A stretch of DNA of 64,000 nucleotides, taken from the NCBI GenBank assembly GCA_001599755.1, contig BCHX01000002.1, positions 2,294,001 to 2,358,000 of the forward strand, in the 5' to 3' direction. Positions within the stretch are counted from its first letter, which is position 1. Every line of letters begins with the position of its first letter. The notes under the pieces are model-generated. The model did not search any database. It saw only the letters and a program-made list of their open reading frames with translations, and was not told the origin of the DNA. The translations under genes were made by a program, and so were the position numbers. Source of the DNA: Gliomastix tumulicola (taxonomy: Eukaryota > Ascomycota > Sordariomycetes > Hypocreales > Bionectriaceae). Positions 43,001-52,707 of the stretch are shown one piece after another.

Positions 43001-43298
43001 GCTGCGCTAGGAGCCCGTAGGTGACGCCCATCTCCTTTCGATACTTGGCGAGCTTGTCAACCAGCTTGTCTTGAGTCCATTCCACTTTGAGTCTGTTCTT
43101 CACGGCGGAGCCTGATGCAGACTTTGCAGCCCTCCGAGGCGATGGCGTAATGGGGCTCGCGCGCGAGGACGTCGCATACGTCTTCGACAGCCCGCGCAAG
43201 TGTGCCGCGTCTCGGAGCGGGCTGGCCTTGTCGGGACGTGGTCGCCTCGTCGCGTTCAAGCCCGCCTCGGGGACGGCTTCGCTCCCGTTGTGATTCAT
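40017..43298 (-). CDS. KMT6: H3K27 methyltransferase, EZH2/KMT6 (SET-7) homologue
   Basis: Catalytic subunit of Polycomb repressive complex 2, which places H3K27 methyl marks on facultative heterochromatin. The gene is one exon of 1093 residues. The N-terminal half has the fungal EZH2 region, including CLICFKHSCEHGFY. The Cys-rich CXC domain runs from about residue 544 (CGLRGCDHDGPC, CPCASRGQLC, CGCTVESC, CSCRSQGKSC). The SET domain spans about 660-785: FGLFAAEEIKKDQFIIEYVGE, RYVNHALESNSRC and ELLFDYGEDF. After the SET domain is a 300-residue tail, long as in filamentous fungi, acidic and Ser-rich. It has an AT-hook-like GRKAGRPRKN near 925-934 and a basic end (RKRRRRADI). It likely silences conditionally expressed gene clusters, as in Fusarium. 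Confidence 0.95.
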   Translation of the reverse strand: MNHNGSEAVPEAGLNATRRPRPDKASPLRDAAHLRGLSKTYATSSRASPITPSPRRAAKSASGSAVKNRLKVEWTQDKLVDKLAKYRKEMGVTYGLLAQHSIETNSVVDRRIHQGKDLFGGVSIPTVPAHKEDTLRIKTKVWISGKQSGSEREEHFTAARIKTIKKAVPLYYSHPIEIENNVVASQTPMAFYPYKGDTDTAEKQKKQDEYFKELNEVDNHQLGPIKLDQKRGVVINSERVSQVSAYMDTWLDGLGIEGLNKWSLWLNMPLSEFHKPRTAEQIEAISARCENVDFNTVKPDAELFSKAWNLVFKEEWTKHGVHLGRIDLFEVLCCNGDIDAVLNPRFVPRKDSPKSSEDLFAAFESKLETYASLGCLICFKHSCEHGFYTDDNSRERFSMEKGVLSRRLAENMKYASQHSDSDPISNSCERRCYLDAPSDRDSPSGNWTATEQEILRTIFMSVTSSLKKIDPMCHAAALLDRDCVDVHEEAENLKLHAKSEPARPTEEARNLKWYNRHTKKLSKRPGEASYHVPNWDHINREMDDVCGLRGCDHDGPCDPSNKDCPCASRGQLCEKFCGCTVESCAYKFTGCSCRSQGKSCTVKGEDCICIQLNRECDPDLCGSCGVVERADPDNARNEELHSTGCQNCSLQRGVAKKLVLGNSQFHGFGLFAAEEIKKDQFIIEYVGELVSGEEGDRRYIRRQNVFEDAKPLSFNFTLLKSCVVWVDGARYGNLSRYVNHALESNSRCNVTPKILLVNGGFRIAFRAKRNIKAWEELLFDYGEDFGIDTDIEKGKKTVQAHKTARKNAPVGIDSVDASVRETTAESEEASSAEDEADSTELFLDPTPRKRKRGHHYESEEDVYEPPSSNDGGFPGSADDSEAVPRLSNRLRNKAKGSPLKRPSPAIRDSTPKGSTPASGSAPAPAPGRKAGRPRKNPKSDAVPIVTSDNTLAPATVIPRPILILGSESEETTPRATKRRRVVETTVISDSEDEGNSIRYQAPVSPSARQVTAQIGVDVQRQEDAPRKSEDPADDEPDDEEEVDFDEDDEDMEESSPRRDQPVRNRRQPSKFNDTEIYGLKPRKRRRRADIVEE

Positions 43299-45795
43299 GG
43301 CCAGTGGTGGCTTAACCGGTCTTCAACCAGATTGACGAGCGTTCCGGCCAAATATGAGAGAGGTCTCATAACATCAACCGACCAGACGGTCCACGTGATG
43401 AGCTGTCGCGTGGTGGCTGGCGTAGCGAACCCGCACCGAGCGTCAGAATGAATGTTGAGGAGGGGGCCAATTTGGGGCCAAAAGCGCGAGGTGTCGAGTG
43501 CCGTTGCTTATTGATCCGCGCCGCGCCGAGCACACCACTGAAGCCCTCCAGTTTCAAAAACGCCCGACAGGGACCCCAGCCAAGCTCATTCCCGGTGCGC
43601 GGTTGAAAAATATTCAATACAATGAAGAGAATCGTATAATGGTGACGGGAGCCCTTTTTTTTTTCCCGTGCCAAAGCCGCAGCGGTTTTCGTCGACGCGA
43701 AACTCTGAATTTGCGCCGCGTTCTGAAATGGGACACGGAAGATGCTCCAGCCTGTTCCTTCTGCTGAAACGAGAAGCGAAAAACGAAAGAAAAGAAAAGT
43801 CCCCAGGGCCCAGGACGCGCCTTTTGCAACGCGAAACACGCGTCGGGAAAATGACCGAAAGCCGTGAACGCCAGAACAAGGAAACCGGAAGAAAGAGACA
43901 AGGAGGCCGTGCACCCTGTTTTGTGAGGCTGTCTTCGCGATTTCTTGCTTGGTTGTTTTGTCCCCTTGGATTGGCGATTGGGACAGAGAGTGTTTTCCCT
44001 TGCTGAGCCTCGGGCAGATGATTGGCTAGCGACGTGGACCACAAAGGGCGGTTTTTTGCGGGTCGGTTTATGTAAGCATGCTCGGAGCACTTTCCCATGG
44101 ACAAGGCCAGGGACTCCCGCTGGCGAAACCTGCACACGATGGGAGGTACTCAACTTTACCCATAAATTTGTGACGCAATCAGGTACTCATTATCCGACTA
44201 GGCTGCTATTTGCTATTGGATGCCAGAGACGCCTTGACAAAGCACGAGACCAATTGTCGATTCCCACTTCACATTGTTTGTCTTATTTTCATCCCCGAAA
44301 TGGATGCAACCAACGGAAATGGCATTGTTGTGTTATTTTTGAAACAACAACAGAGCATCTCATCCCCGGCTTCCAACATCCCTCGACCCCCCTCAACCTC
44401 AGGCTAGGGAAGCCCCGAAGATTACAGCTCCAGTATCGTGCCATCAGACGAAGCATAATGACGGCATCGCCAGATAGACATGTGCCGGGAGAGCTGAGGA
44501 TAGGGATGAGGCTAGTGATGTAGGTCGAAATTCAGTTCCCAGCAGCCAGACCACATCGAGACTAGACTCACCACCACGCTCACCCCGGTGATGCAAGAGT
44601 CTAAGCCTCTCTCTCTAGATCAAACGACTGACGATGGCAGCACGGCGCTCCTGCCGTTCAGGTTCCAGCAGTCAGTTACTCCGGCGACGATCCCCATGAT
44701 ACCGATGCATTTCGGCATCCGCTCGGCCCAGGTAGCGCCAGGCACAATTGATGACCCTGCTCATGCATCCATATCTGTGTTAATATCCATCTAGCTGATC
44801 CCGTACAGTCGATCAGCCAAGGTCGGTACCTCCCGCCCAGATCACCGGATAATGAGTCGAGGATCGGGGTGGAGAGCCAGAAAGGCTCCGAGAGCTCCTC
44901 AGGTCGATGATCGGATATTACTATTTGCTACTACCTTACGTTGGTTGGCTGGCACTGACATATGCAGTAATGGTGGTGAAGGAGGCCGTGGTCGGAAGTC
45001 TCGGAACTGTCAAATACCAAACCGAAGCTTCAGGTAACGCTCCGATGACCACTGGCCTCAGACAAGATGGCAAGGAGTGAGAAACGCCTGTTTCTGAGCA
45101 AAGCTTCCATGCCCTCTGGCTGCGTCAAGTGATCTGCCGGCCGTCCAAAAATAAAGGAGATGTGGAAGTCGCACCAGACTGCAGCCCGAGGGTCGCCTGT
45201 CTGGCCAGCAGTCTGACCAGTGGAGGCCACGCAATTGGGCGCTGGATCTAAACATCTCTAGGCTGCATTGGGACGATGACGACTCTAGTGAACCCTGCGC
45301 TAGGCCTACCTTAGCCCGCTGGAACCGGCTTGTCTTTTCTTGGGCGGCGGTGGTCGTTGGCGCTGCAACACACACAAATATGACGTAACTGACGATCCTC
45401 CCCATCTCACCCGCCCTCAGCCAAATTCCCAAGCAAACCAGCAACCCTTAGAGTAGCGCCGTCGGTGGCCTCATGCATGTTTAAATCGCCAACTCCCCCG
45501 AGCCCGTCCCAGAATTCCTGGCCCGTCTCTCGTCCTCCTCCATCCATCTGCCTATTCTCCAACTTTCTGCAGCCTTGTGCCCGCTGAGAGATAGCACTGC
45601 TGACTCATAATTGCGAGATCTGCTTCAAGCAAACCTTGTGTTATTTCCCTATTTGAACGCCTTCATCCGCCCTCCGCCCGCTGATCCTCTCCAGCTCCCA
45701 CCAATCCCTCCCCACCTTCACCTATTTAACTGTTACCACCACGTAACACCCTCCAACCGGCTCCAACCAACCCCAATCACATCACCACCGCCGCC
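43299..45795. other. 2.5 kb intergenic region between divergent genes
   Basis: It holds the upstream regions of KMT6 and PIL1. The part 43500-44150 has several overlapping frames on both strands, none with family character. The last 250 bp are CT-rich, a typical leader for PIL1. No RNA gene or repeat is recognised. Confidence 0.4.
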
Positions 45796-47147
45796 ATGCA
45801 TCGCACGTACTCTATGCGCCAGTCGCGGGCACCGACTGCCTCGCAGCTGCAGGTGAGGAGCTCCGTCCTTTGGGCTTTGCCAATGGGCTCTGTCACGGTC
45901 GCTTACGTTTCTCCCAGAACCCTCCCCCACCGCCTTCCACCACCAAGTCCGGTCGTCTTTTCGGCAAGGGAAGCTTCGGTACGTCCTCACCGCAGTGAGG
46001 GATCGAGCCAGCAGCTACTCCGGCAGCTCTCGGCGGGCGTCGCGGTCCAATTGTGAGCTTCCTGCGCTAACACCAACCGTCTACATAGGCCACGCACTCC
46101 GTCGCAATGCCGGCGGGGCTTTCGGTCCCGACCTGGCGAAGAAGCTCTCGCAGCTCGTCAAGATGGAGAAGAACGTCATGCGCAGCATGGAGACCGTCGC
46201 CAAGGAGCGCATGGAGGTTGCTGTAAGTCGTCCGAGTCGAATTGCGTCGCACAGAACTGGTACTGACAAACTCCGCTCTAGCAACAACTCTCCATCTGGG
46301 GCGAGGCCGGAGACGAGGACGTCTCGGACGTGACGGATAAGCTCGGTGTCCTGCTCTACGAAATCGGCGAGCTCGAGGACCAGTACGTCGACCGATACGA
46401 CCAGTACCGTGTTACCATCAAGAGCATCCGCAACATCGAGGCCTCCGTCCAGCCCAGCCGTGACCGTAAGCTCCCCGCGGCTGTTTACATGACCGATGGC
46501 ACAATCTGCTGACACACGTTCCAGGCAAGCAAAAGATTACGGATCAGATCGCTCAGCTCAAGTACAAGGAGCCCAACTCCCCCAAGATCGTCGTTCTCGA
46601 GCAGGAGCTCGTCCGCGCCGAGGCCGAGTCGCTCGTCGCTGAGGCCCAGCTCTCCAACATTACCCGCGAGAAGATCAAGGCCGCCTACACCTACCAGTTC
46701 GATGCTCTGCGGGAGCACTGCGAGAAGGTCGCCGTCATCGCCGGCTACGGCAAGCACCTCCTCGAGCTCATCGACGATACCCCCGTCACCCCCGGCGAGA
46801 CCCGTGCGGCCTACGACGGCTACGAGGCCAGCAAGGCCATCATCCAGGACTGCGAGGACGCGCTCACCAACTGGGTCACCGCTAACGCCGCCGTCTCCTC
46901 CAAGCTCTCCACCCGCTCCAGGACCCTGTCCCAGCGCCGTCGCTCCAACATTGCCGCCCGCAACGAGGGTCACGACCTGTCCGCCCAGGACGCGCCCATC
47001 AACGACGGCAGCTCTTGGGTGGCCCGTGGCGCCGACGTCGAGAGCGAGGAGGAGGAGGAGGATGACCACCGCCACTCCGTCTTGGACAGCGATGGAGGCC
47101 TGAACGGCGAGAGCCGCGGTCGCACCCAGGAGGCCATCGCAGCATAG
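45796..47147 (+). CDS. PIL1: Eisosome core component Pil1/Lsp1 (BAR-domain)
   Basis: Structural protein that coats plasma-membrane furrows (eisosomes) by binding PI(4,5)P2. Five exons (45796-45852, 45918-45978, 46089-46222, 46282-46465, 46525-47147) give 352 residues. The start MHRTYSMRQSRAPTASQLQ is the conserved N-terminal helix of the family, and exon 2 gives NPPPPPSTTKSGRLFGKGSF. The BAR helices include GPDLAKKLSQLVKMEKNVMR, SIWGEAGDEDVSDVTDKLG, QVDRYD-type ELEDQYVDRYDQYR, and YTYQFDALREHCEKVAVIAG. The C terminus is acidic (ESEEEEEDD) and ends RTQEAIAA. Several Ser/Thr near the N terminus and at 205-225 fit sites of Pkh kinase control. PIL1 and LSP1 are paralogues, so the symbol could be either. 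Confidence 0.93.
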
Positions 47148-47579
47148 ACGAAGTGGCGAGGGCTCCTGTGCGACGCGAGATATGTTGGAAAATGGGAAAG
47201 TAATGATGATGATCGAGACGGGACGACGGGAAGTGTCGTAATGGAAAGGGGTGAGGTCTAGCCTCGTAGATCTGTGAGGTGTCAGCACCGGGTCACGGTC
47301 CAAGTTGCTCGCAAGTCAAGTCTTGACATGAACGTTGGTTATCAGTCTGGTATTTTTAACGCTTCACTGCTTTGCTCTTAATATGATATCTCTTGCTTTT
47401 CTGTATAGTAATGGAGTGATATTCAGAGGCAGACAGTGAACATGACGCCTAGTCCTAATTTCATATACGCATAAACATTGACCATATGATCTATAGATCG
47501 TGACCGACAACCCTCAGATCATTTACGCCTACGGTGGATAACCTAGGACAAATCCTTCTAAGAACTTTCCTCAGACGTC
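47148..47579. other. Intergenic between convergent PIL1 and NAA38
   Basis: 3' regions of two convergent genes, AT-rich in parts. No other feature is seen. Confidence 0.5.
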
Positions 47580-48064
47580 TCATTCCTTTTTCATCTGGCT
47601 GGCGAACTGCTCAACTACCATCTTGACAATGTGATGCCCTGGAACGACGACAAGGCCGAGATACCTCGACGTCATGTCTAGCGTCACGCTCCCTCCCGCT
47701 GCCTTCTCGGCGGCCTCGGCACGCTGCTTCATTGATGGTTCTCGGTACTCGTATGTCTGACCGAGAACAATATTCTGCTCCTGATCCCAGCGTGTCAGCA
47801 TCAAGAACCCCGGCCACTATCCTGGAGGTTGGAGGGGGGGAGAGGGGACTGAATTACGGCGTCTGTGCATTTGAAAGCGCCTCGGAACATGCGCCCGTCT
47901 GTGGTGTGGACGCGGAGATTCTTGTTCAAGAGGCCGGCGAGATACTCTCGGGCCTCATCGCTGTCCATAGCCATTGTGACTGGCGACGGTCCAGGATGGG
48001 CTGGTGTTTTGTTCGAGTTTGCGCTTCGAAGTATAGGGTTGGCTGAGTGGGAGGCTTCATTCAT
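47580..48064 (-). CDS. NAA38: NatC auxiliary subunit Naa38/Mak31, LSM-domain protein
   Basis: Sm-like subunit of the N-terminal acetyltransferase C complex. Two exons on the minus strand (48064-47858 and 47780-47580) give 135 residues. The LSM fold is visible as YLAGLLNKNLRVHTTDGRMFRGAFKCTDA (Sm1), then EQNIVLGQTYEYRE, and RYLGLVVVPGHHIVKMVVE (Sm2). The acceptor before EQNIV was chosen because it rejoins the conserved CTDAEQNI core; two nearer AG sites would add extra residues or a stop. A second start at the Met in VTMAMDS would shorten the N terminus by about 30 residues. It is divergent from RAD2 with 304 bp between starts. Confidence 0.88.
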
Positions 48065-48368
48065 CCCTCTTGGTCTTGGTTCTTATCGATAAACGAGATA
48101 AGGTAAGTCGCGACGATCAAGGTGGGTCTGGGCTCTCGGTACGTCACGATTTACGGTTCACGACTCACATCTGTCAGATTCATGTCCAACTCGACTTAGG
48201 TCTTGACAATATTCTCTTCTTGCAAGCTGCTGTCTATCTAAACAATCTGCCCGTCTTCACCGAGAAAACGAGGCAACCATGCGACTTCTAATTGCTGGCT
48301 GAGACATCGGCATCACTAGCCGCAATCACCCCTTCAGCGTCAGGCCGTGAAGACAGCATCCATCCACC
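48065..48368. promoter_or_regulatory. Bidirectional promoter NAA38 / RAD2
   Basis: A 304-bp gap lies between two divergent ATGs. I see no clear TATA box or factor site that I would name. Confidence 0.35.
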
Positions 48369-51300
48369 ATGGGTGTGAACGGCCTCTGGACGGTCGTGCA
48401 GCCCTGCGCCCGCCCGACCAACCTCGCGACGCTCAACCGCAAGCGCCTCGCCGTCGACGCCTCCATCTGGATCTACCAGTTCCTCAAGGCGGTCCGCGAC
48501 AAGGAGGGCAACGCCCTCCGCAACTCGCACGTCGTCGGCTTCTTCCGCCGCATCTGCAAGCTGCTCTGGTTCGGCATCCAGCCCGTGTTCGTGTTCGACG
48601 GCGGCGCGCCCGCGCTCAAGAGGGCGACGATCCAGGCGCGGCAGCGGCGGCGAGAGGGCCGGAGGGAAGATGCTGCGAAGACGGCGGGGAAGCTGCTGGC
48701 CGTGCAGATGCACCGTATCGCGCAAGAGGAGGAGGAGAAGCGGCGGAAGACGGATCGGGATGGTGGTGATGTTGCTGCGCGAGAGGCGGCGCTGCATCAG
48801 GAGCAGGAGGGGGCGCTGCCTGACATGAGCACCGTCACGTACGCGGATGAGTTCGGCATGTCGCAGAGCGAGAAGGCGCAGACGCGCGCGTTCCGCAAGC
48901 AGGATGCGTACCATCTGCCTGAGCTGCAGGGCGGTATCGCCGGCATGGGGAACCCCGAGGACCCGCGCATCATGAGCGTCGAGGAGCTCGAAGAGTATGC
49001 GCGGCAGTTCCACAACGGCGAGGACATCAACCTGTATGACTTCAGCAAGATCGACTTTGACGGCGACTTCTTCAAGAGCCTGCCGCCGCCGGATCGGTAC
49101 AACATCCTCAACGCGGCGCGGCTGCGGAGTCGGCTGCGTATGGGTCTGAGCAAGGAGCAGCTGGAGGAGATGTTCCCCGATCGCATGGCCTTCTCGAGAT
49201 TCCAGATCGAGCGTGTCAAGGAGCGAAATCACCTGACACAGAGGCTGATGTTCGAGGTTGGCATGACGGGTACTGATCTGACGCTTGGTATCAACGGACG
49301 TGTTGCTGGTGAGAAGGACAGGGAGTACATCCTAGTCAAGAATGACGGTGTTGAAGGCGGCTGGGCTCTCGGCGTCGTGAGCAAGGAGAAGGATGTTGGG
49401 GAGGCACATAAGCCCATCGATGTGGACGCCATCCAAATCCAGTATCAATCCAGGGATGCCAACGACGAGGATGACGAAGATGATGCTGATTTTGAAGACG
49501 TGCCGATCGAGGGCATCAATCGACTGCCGAAACCAAGCAGTCTGCAAGCAGCCAGGGATATCTCATCCCATCGTCAGAACCTGTACGAGTCACAAAGAGG
49601 ACCTGAAATCATAGATGACGACGAAGATGGGGAAGGATCGCTGTTCGTCGGAGGAAATACCACTGATTTCGGCGAGGCACCCAACCATGGTGTTACCGAA
49701 AATCTTCACCCCGAGGAGGAGGACGACATCAACATGGCCATTGCCCTGTCGTTGCAAAATCAGCACGGCATCAGCATGGGCGAGGACGAGGCGGATGGTC
49801 TCGACAAGGAGCAAGATGATCTCCCTGCACCTGAATGGACACAAAGGCCCGCTGAAGCTGCGAGGCCCATCGTTGGAACTGGCCGTGGGTCCATGATTGC
49901 TCATATCGTGAACAACCGGGCCAACGCTGCTGTCCCCAAGCCGAAGGAGGACAAGCCTGCTACTGCTGATAGTGACAGCGACGAAGACGACCTGCAGGCT
50001 GTCCTTGCCAAGTCGAGGATGAAGCGAGCACAGCAGCCAAAACCGGCGGTAGAGAATATCAAGAATCCCTTTGACGGACCGCTGCCCTTCCCCAAGCTTG
50101 ACTGGGGCTCGTCGTTATTCGCCAAGGCAAAACCCCAGGCAGAAGAGAAGAAGACAAACGAGAAGTTGTCGTCGCAGAAAGTAGTGGAAGCCGAGACTTT
50201 TATCGACGGCGAGCCAGAAGATGACATGGCTGGTGGCTTTGAACGTGTGGATGAGGACGCACCGCAGGCTCTGCCGCCGTGGCTCACTGATACGACAGAC
50301 ATTAGGGAGTCACTACAGCAACAGAGGATTGCTGAAAGGGATATCAATGCTGAGGACAGAGCTGAAGCAGAGGAGGAGCAGAGGCTGCGCAATCGGGAGA
50401 TGCGCAACGCCGCGATTGAAATCGACTCATCGTCTGATGACAGCGATATCGAGGTGTTGGAAGATGTACGACCAGCAAAGCGTCCACCACCTCGAGCCAC
50501 TTCCCAAACACTCCCAGTCCCTTCTCCCCAACCTGTGCTTCTTGACCAGCCATCCATAGATGTGCCTGTTGCGAAAGATCAGGAGCCTGAGGTGCAGATG
50601 GCTGATGGCGAAGGTCTACGGACTCAAACTGAGGAGCAAGAACTAGCAACAGAGACGCTGGAGCCTACCTTTGAGGATGTTGAAGTTGCTGAGTCAACAG
50701 TGGAAGACAAGCCTGAGACGGCTGCTCCACGACAAATCTCCTCTTCACCAGAGCCCGAGTTTGAAGACGTAACAGCTAGTGTGACCCTGGTACCCGAGAC
50801 AGACGCTCTGACTGTGCCAACAAATCAAGATGCTCCAGTTATCACCGATAAAGAGGACGAAGACCTGTTTGCCGATATGGAATATGACGAGTTCAGCGAC
50901 CCTGGCGAGGAAGAGCTCCTGGCGCAAATGGCTGAGGAGGCTGAAGAGCACGCACGTTTCGCCAGCGAGCTCAACAAGAAGACCGCCCAGCAGAACAGGG
51001 AAGACTACGAGCGAGAACTACGACAGCTCCGCAACCAACAGAAGAAGGATCGTCGTGATGCAGACGAAGTCACGCAGGTCATGGTGACCGAGTGCCAGGC
51101 CCTCCTCCGACTGTTCGGAATCCCTTACATCACGGCGCCGATGGAAGCTGAGGCACAATGCGCCGAGCTAGTCAAGATTGGCCTTGTCGACGGCATTGTC
51201 ACTGACGACTCGGATATCTTCCTCTTTGGCGGCACGCGTGTCTATAAGAACATGTTCAACAGCAACAAATTCGTCGAGTGCTACATCGCGACCGATCTGG

Positions 51301-52109
51301 AGAAGGAGCTCTCCCTGTCACGCGAGCAGCTCATCTCCCTCGCCCAGCTGCTGGGCTCCGACTACACCGACGGTCTCCAAGGCGTCGGCCCCGTCACCGC
51401 TGTCGAGATCCTGTCCGAGTTCCCAGGTAAGTCCGGGCTGGAGCATTTTCGCGAGTGGTGGCTGTCGGTGCAGTCCCAGGAGCGGCCCAAGGAGGCCGAT
51501 GCGTCGTCGACGTTTCGGAAGAAGTTCCGCAGGTCGCAGGGCACCAAGCTCTTCCTGCCGACCGGCTTCCCGAACTCCGCCGTCTATGACGCATATCTGC
51601 AGCCGGACGTCGACGATAGCTCCGAGACGTTTCAGTGGGGGATTCCCGATGTCGAAGGCTTGCGGCAGTTCCTCATGGCGACGATCGGCTGGAGCAAGGA
51701 GCGCACGGACGAGGTGCTCGTGCCCGTCATCAAGGACATGAATAGGCGGGAGATGGAGGGAACACAGAGTAACATCACGAGATACTTTGGCGGCGGCGTA
51801 GGCGCGGGTGCCAAGGAGGCGTTTGCACCGAGGCAGCGTGCTCAGGGGAGCAAGAGGATGGCTGCGGCTGTGGACAAGTTACGGTCAAAGGCCGGGGGCG
51901 CTTCGTCGGCGTCTGACACTGGCAGTGGCAAGAGGAAGCGGCCACAAAGACAGGATGCGAATCAGACACAGGACGGTGCTACGGAAGAGTCTGAGGCCGA
52001 GATCGATGCTGATGACAATGACGATGGCGATGATGAGGATGACGAGGAAGTTCGCCCTAGAAGAGGGAGGGGTGGCGGCAGAGGCAAGCGCTCTAAAGCG
52101 TCGTCGTAG
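48369..52109 (+). CDS. RAD2: DNA excision-repair endonuclease Rad2/XPG (ERCC5)
   Basis: Structure-specific 3' endonuclease of nucleotide excision repair, acting in the nucleus with TFIIH. The gene is a single exon of 1246 residues. The XPG N domain is at 1-100: MGVNGLWTVVQPC, LAVDASIWIYQFLKAVRD and PVFVFDGGAPALKRATI, with metal-binding Asp residues. A long acidic spacer (about 130-860) includes TFIIH-interaction-like acidic patches and IAMAL-like ubiquitin-binding-type segments (EEDDINMAIALSLQNQ). The XPG I domain starts near 904: APMEAEAQCAELVKIGLVDG and TDDSDIFLFG. The helix-two-turn-helix LGSDYTDGLQGVGPVTAVEI follows. The C terminus has a PIP-box QSNITRYF at 1133-1140 for PCNA and several Lys/Arg-rich nuclear signals. 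All catalytic acids of the family appear present. Confidence 0.96.
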   Translation: MGVNGLWTVVQPCARPTNLATLNRKRLAVDASIWIYQFLKAVRDKEGNALRNSHVVGFFRRICKLLWFGIQPVFVFDGGAPALKRATIQARQRRREGRREDAAKTAGKLLAVQMHRIAQEEEEKRRKTDRDGGDVAAREAALHQEQEGALPDMSTVTYADEFGMSQSEKAQTRAFRKQDAYHLPELQGGIAGMGNPEDPRIMSVEELEEYARQFHNGEDINLYDFSKIDFDGDFFKSLPPPDRYNILNAARLRSRLRMGLSKEQLEEMFPDRMAFSRFQIERVKERNHLTQRLMFEVGMTGTDLTLGINGRVAGEKDREYILVKNDGVEGGWALGVVSKEKDVGEAHKPIDVDAIQIQYQSRDANDEDDEDDADFEDVPIEGINRLPKPSSLQAARDISSHRQNLYESQRGPEIIDDDEDGEGSLFVGGNTTDFGEAPNHGVTENLHPEEEDDINMAIALSLQNQHGISMGEDEADGLDKEQDDLPAPEWTQRPAEAARPIVGTGRGSMIAHIVNNRANAAVPKPKEDKPATADSDSDEDDLQAVLAKSRMKRAQQPKPAVENIKNPFDGPLPFPKLDWGSSLFAKAKPQAEEKKTNEKLSSQKVVEAETFIDGEPEDDMAGGFERVDEDAPQALPPWLTDTTDIRESLQQQRIAERDINAEDRAEAEEEQRLRNREMRNAAIEIDSSSDDSDIEVLEDVRPAKRPPPRATSQTLPVPSPQPVLLDQPSIDVPVAKDQEPEVQMADGEGLRTQTEEQELATETLEPTFEDVEVAESTVEDKPETAAPRQISSSPEPEFEDVTASVTLVPETDALTVPTNQDAPVITDKEDEDLFADMEYDEFSDPGEEELLAQMAEEAEEHARFASELNKKTAQQNREDYERELRQLRNQQKKDRRDADEVTQVMVTECQALLRLFGIPYITAPMEAEAQCAELVKIGLVDGIVTDDSDIFLFGGTRVYKNMFNSNKFVECYIATDLEKELSLSREQLISLAQLLGSDYTDGLQGVGPVTAVEILSEFPGKSGLEHFREWWLSVQSQERPKEADASSTFRKKFRRSQGTKLFLPTGFPNSAVYDAYLQPDVDDSSETFQWGIPDVEGLRQFLMATIGWSKERTDEVLVPVIKDMNRREMEGTQSNITRYFGGGVGAGAKEAFAPRQRAQGSKRMAAAVDKLRSKAGGASSASDTGSGKRKRPQRQDANQTQDGATEESEAEIDADDNDDGDDEDDEEVRPRRGRGGGRGKRSKASS

Positions 52110-52707
52110 TAGATTAGGTGATTATGTATAAAAAATGTACAGGCGATGTTTGATCCGGGATTGAGAGGCGACTGTGTAACCATAGCGCGAGGCGATGGGC
52201 AACTAGCCACTCCCTGTATTACTGGTCTATGGTGACTTGGATTCACTGACAAAGACATGTCGCCCCTCCCCTAAACAGTCTAGGCCTTTGTTTCACATAC
52301 GGGTTGAATGCGACACCACATCTTCCTGTCGCATTTTTCTTTATCTTTGTCGCGTTATTTTGATCGGATCTGGCGATGGCATCGACGTCCGGTATTCGCT
52401 GTGGCGTCGTGGCCAAACCTCGGAGTATTTAATTCTCCATTTCCGTTCAGCCCATCTTCGGCCGATTGTCTATTATCTGCACTTTCCACGGCTATCTCCT
52501 TCCTTTCCTCCAGATACCAGTCTGCCTCACTTCACCTCGCGACCCGATTCGCATTCTCTTCGCTCTCGTTTTTATTTCGTCCACCGCTCCAGCGACTCTT
52601 CCCACGTACCCGACTCTGTACCTAGAGAGCGAAAGGCAACGAAAACCGAAGACCAGGCTCTCGTGACTGCTGCCCGTTTGTGCGCCCATTCGCCTGCCCC
52701 GCCCACG
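52110..52707. other. Intergenic, leader of the TFIIS gene
   Basis: The stretch holds the 3' region of RAD2 and a CT/TTT-rich leader from about 52310 to 52700. Nothing else is seen. Confidence 0.5.

Noticed and set aside
43366..44150. Several overlapping open frames on both strands upstream of KMT6
   Set aside because: Coding-like signal is absent in all; the overlap of many frames is chance from a low density of stop codons.
47804..47830. Nearer AG acceptors for the NAA38 intron
   Set aside because: They put a stop in frame or insert residues into the conserved CTDAEQNI core, so the acceptor at 47781 was used.
48288..49232. 314-codon minus-strand frame over the start of RAD2
   Set aside because: Leu/Arg-rich antisense shadow; the plus strand carries the XPG N domain.
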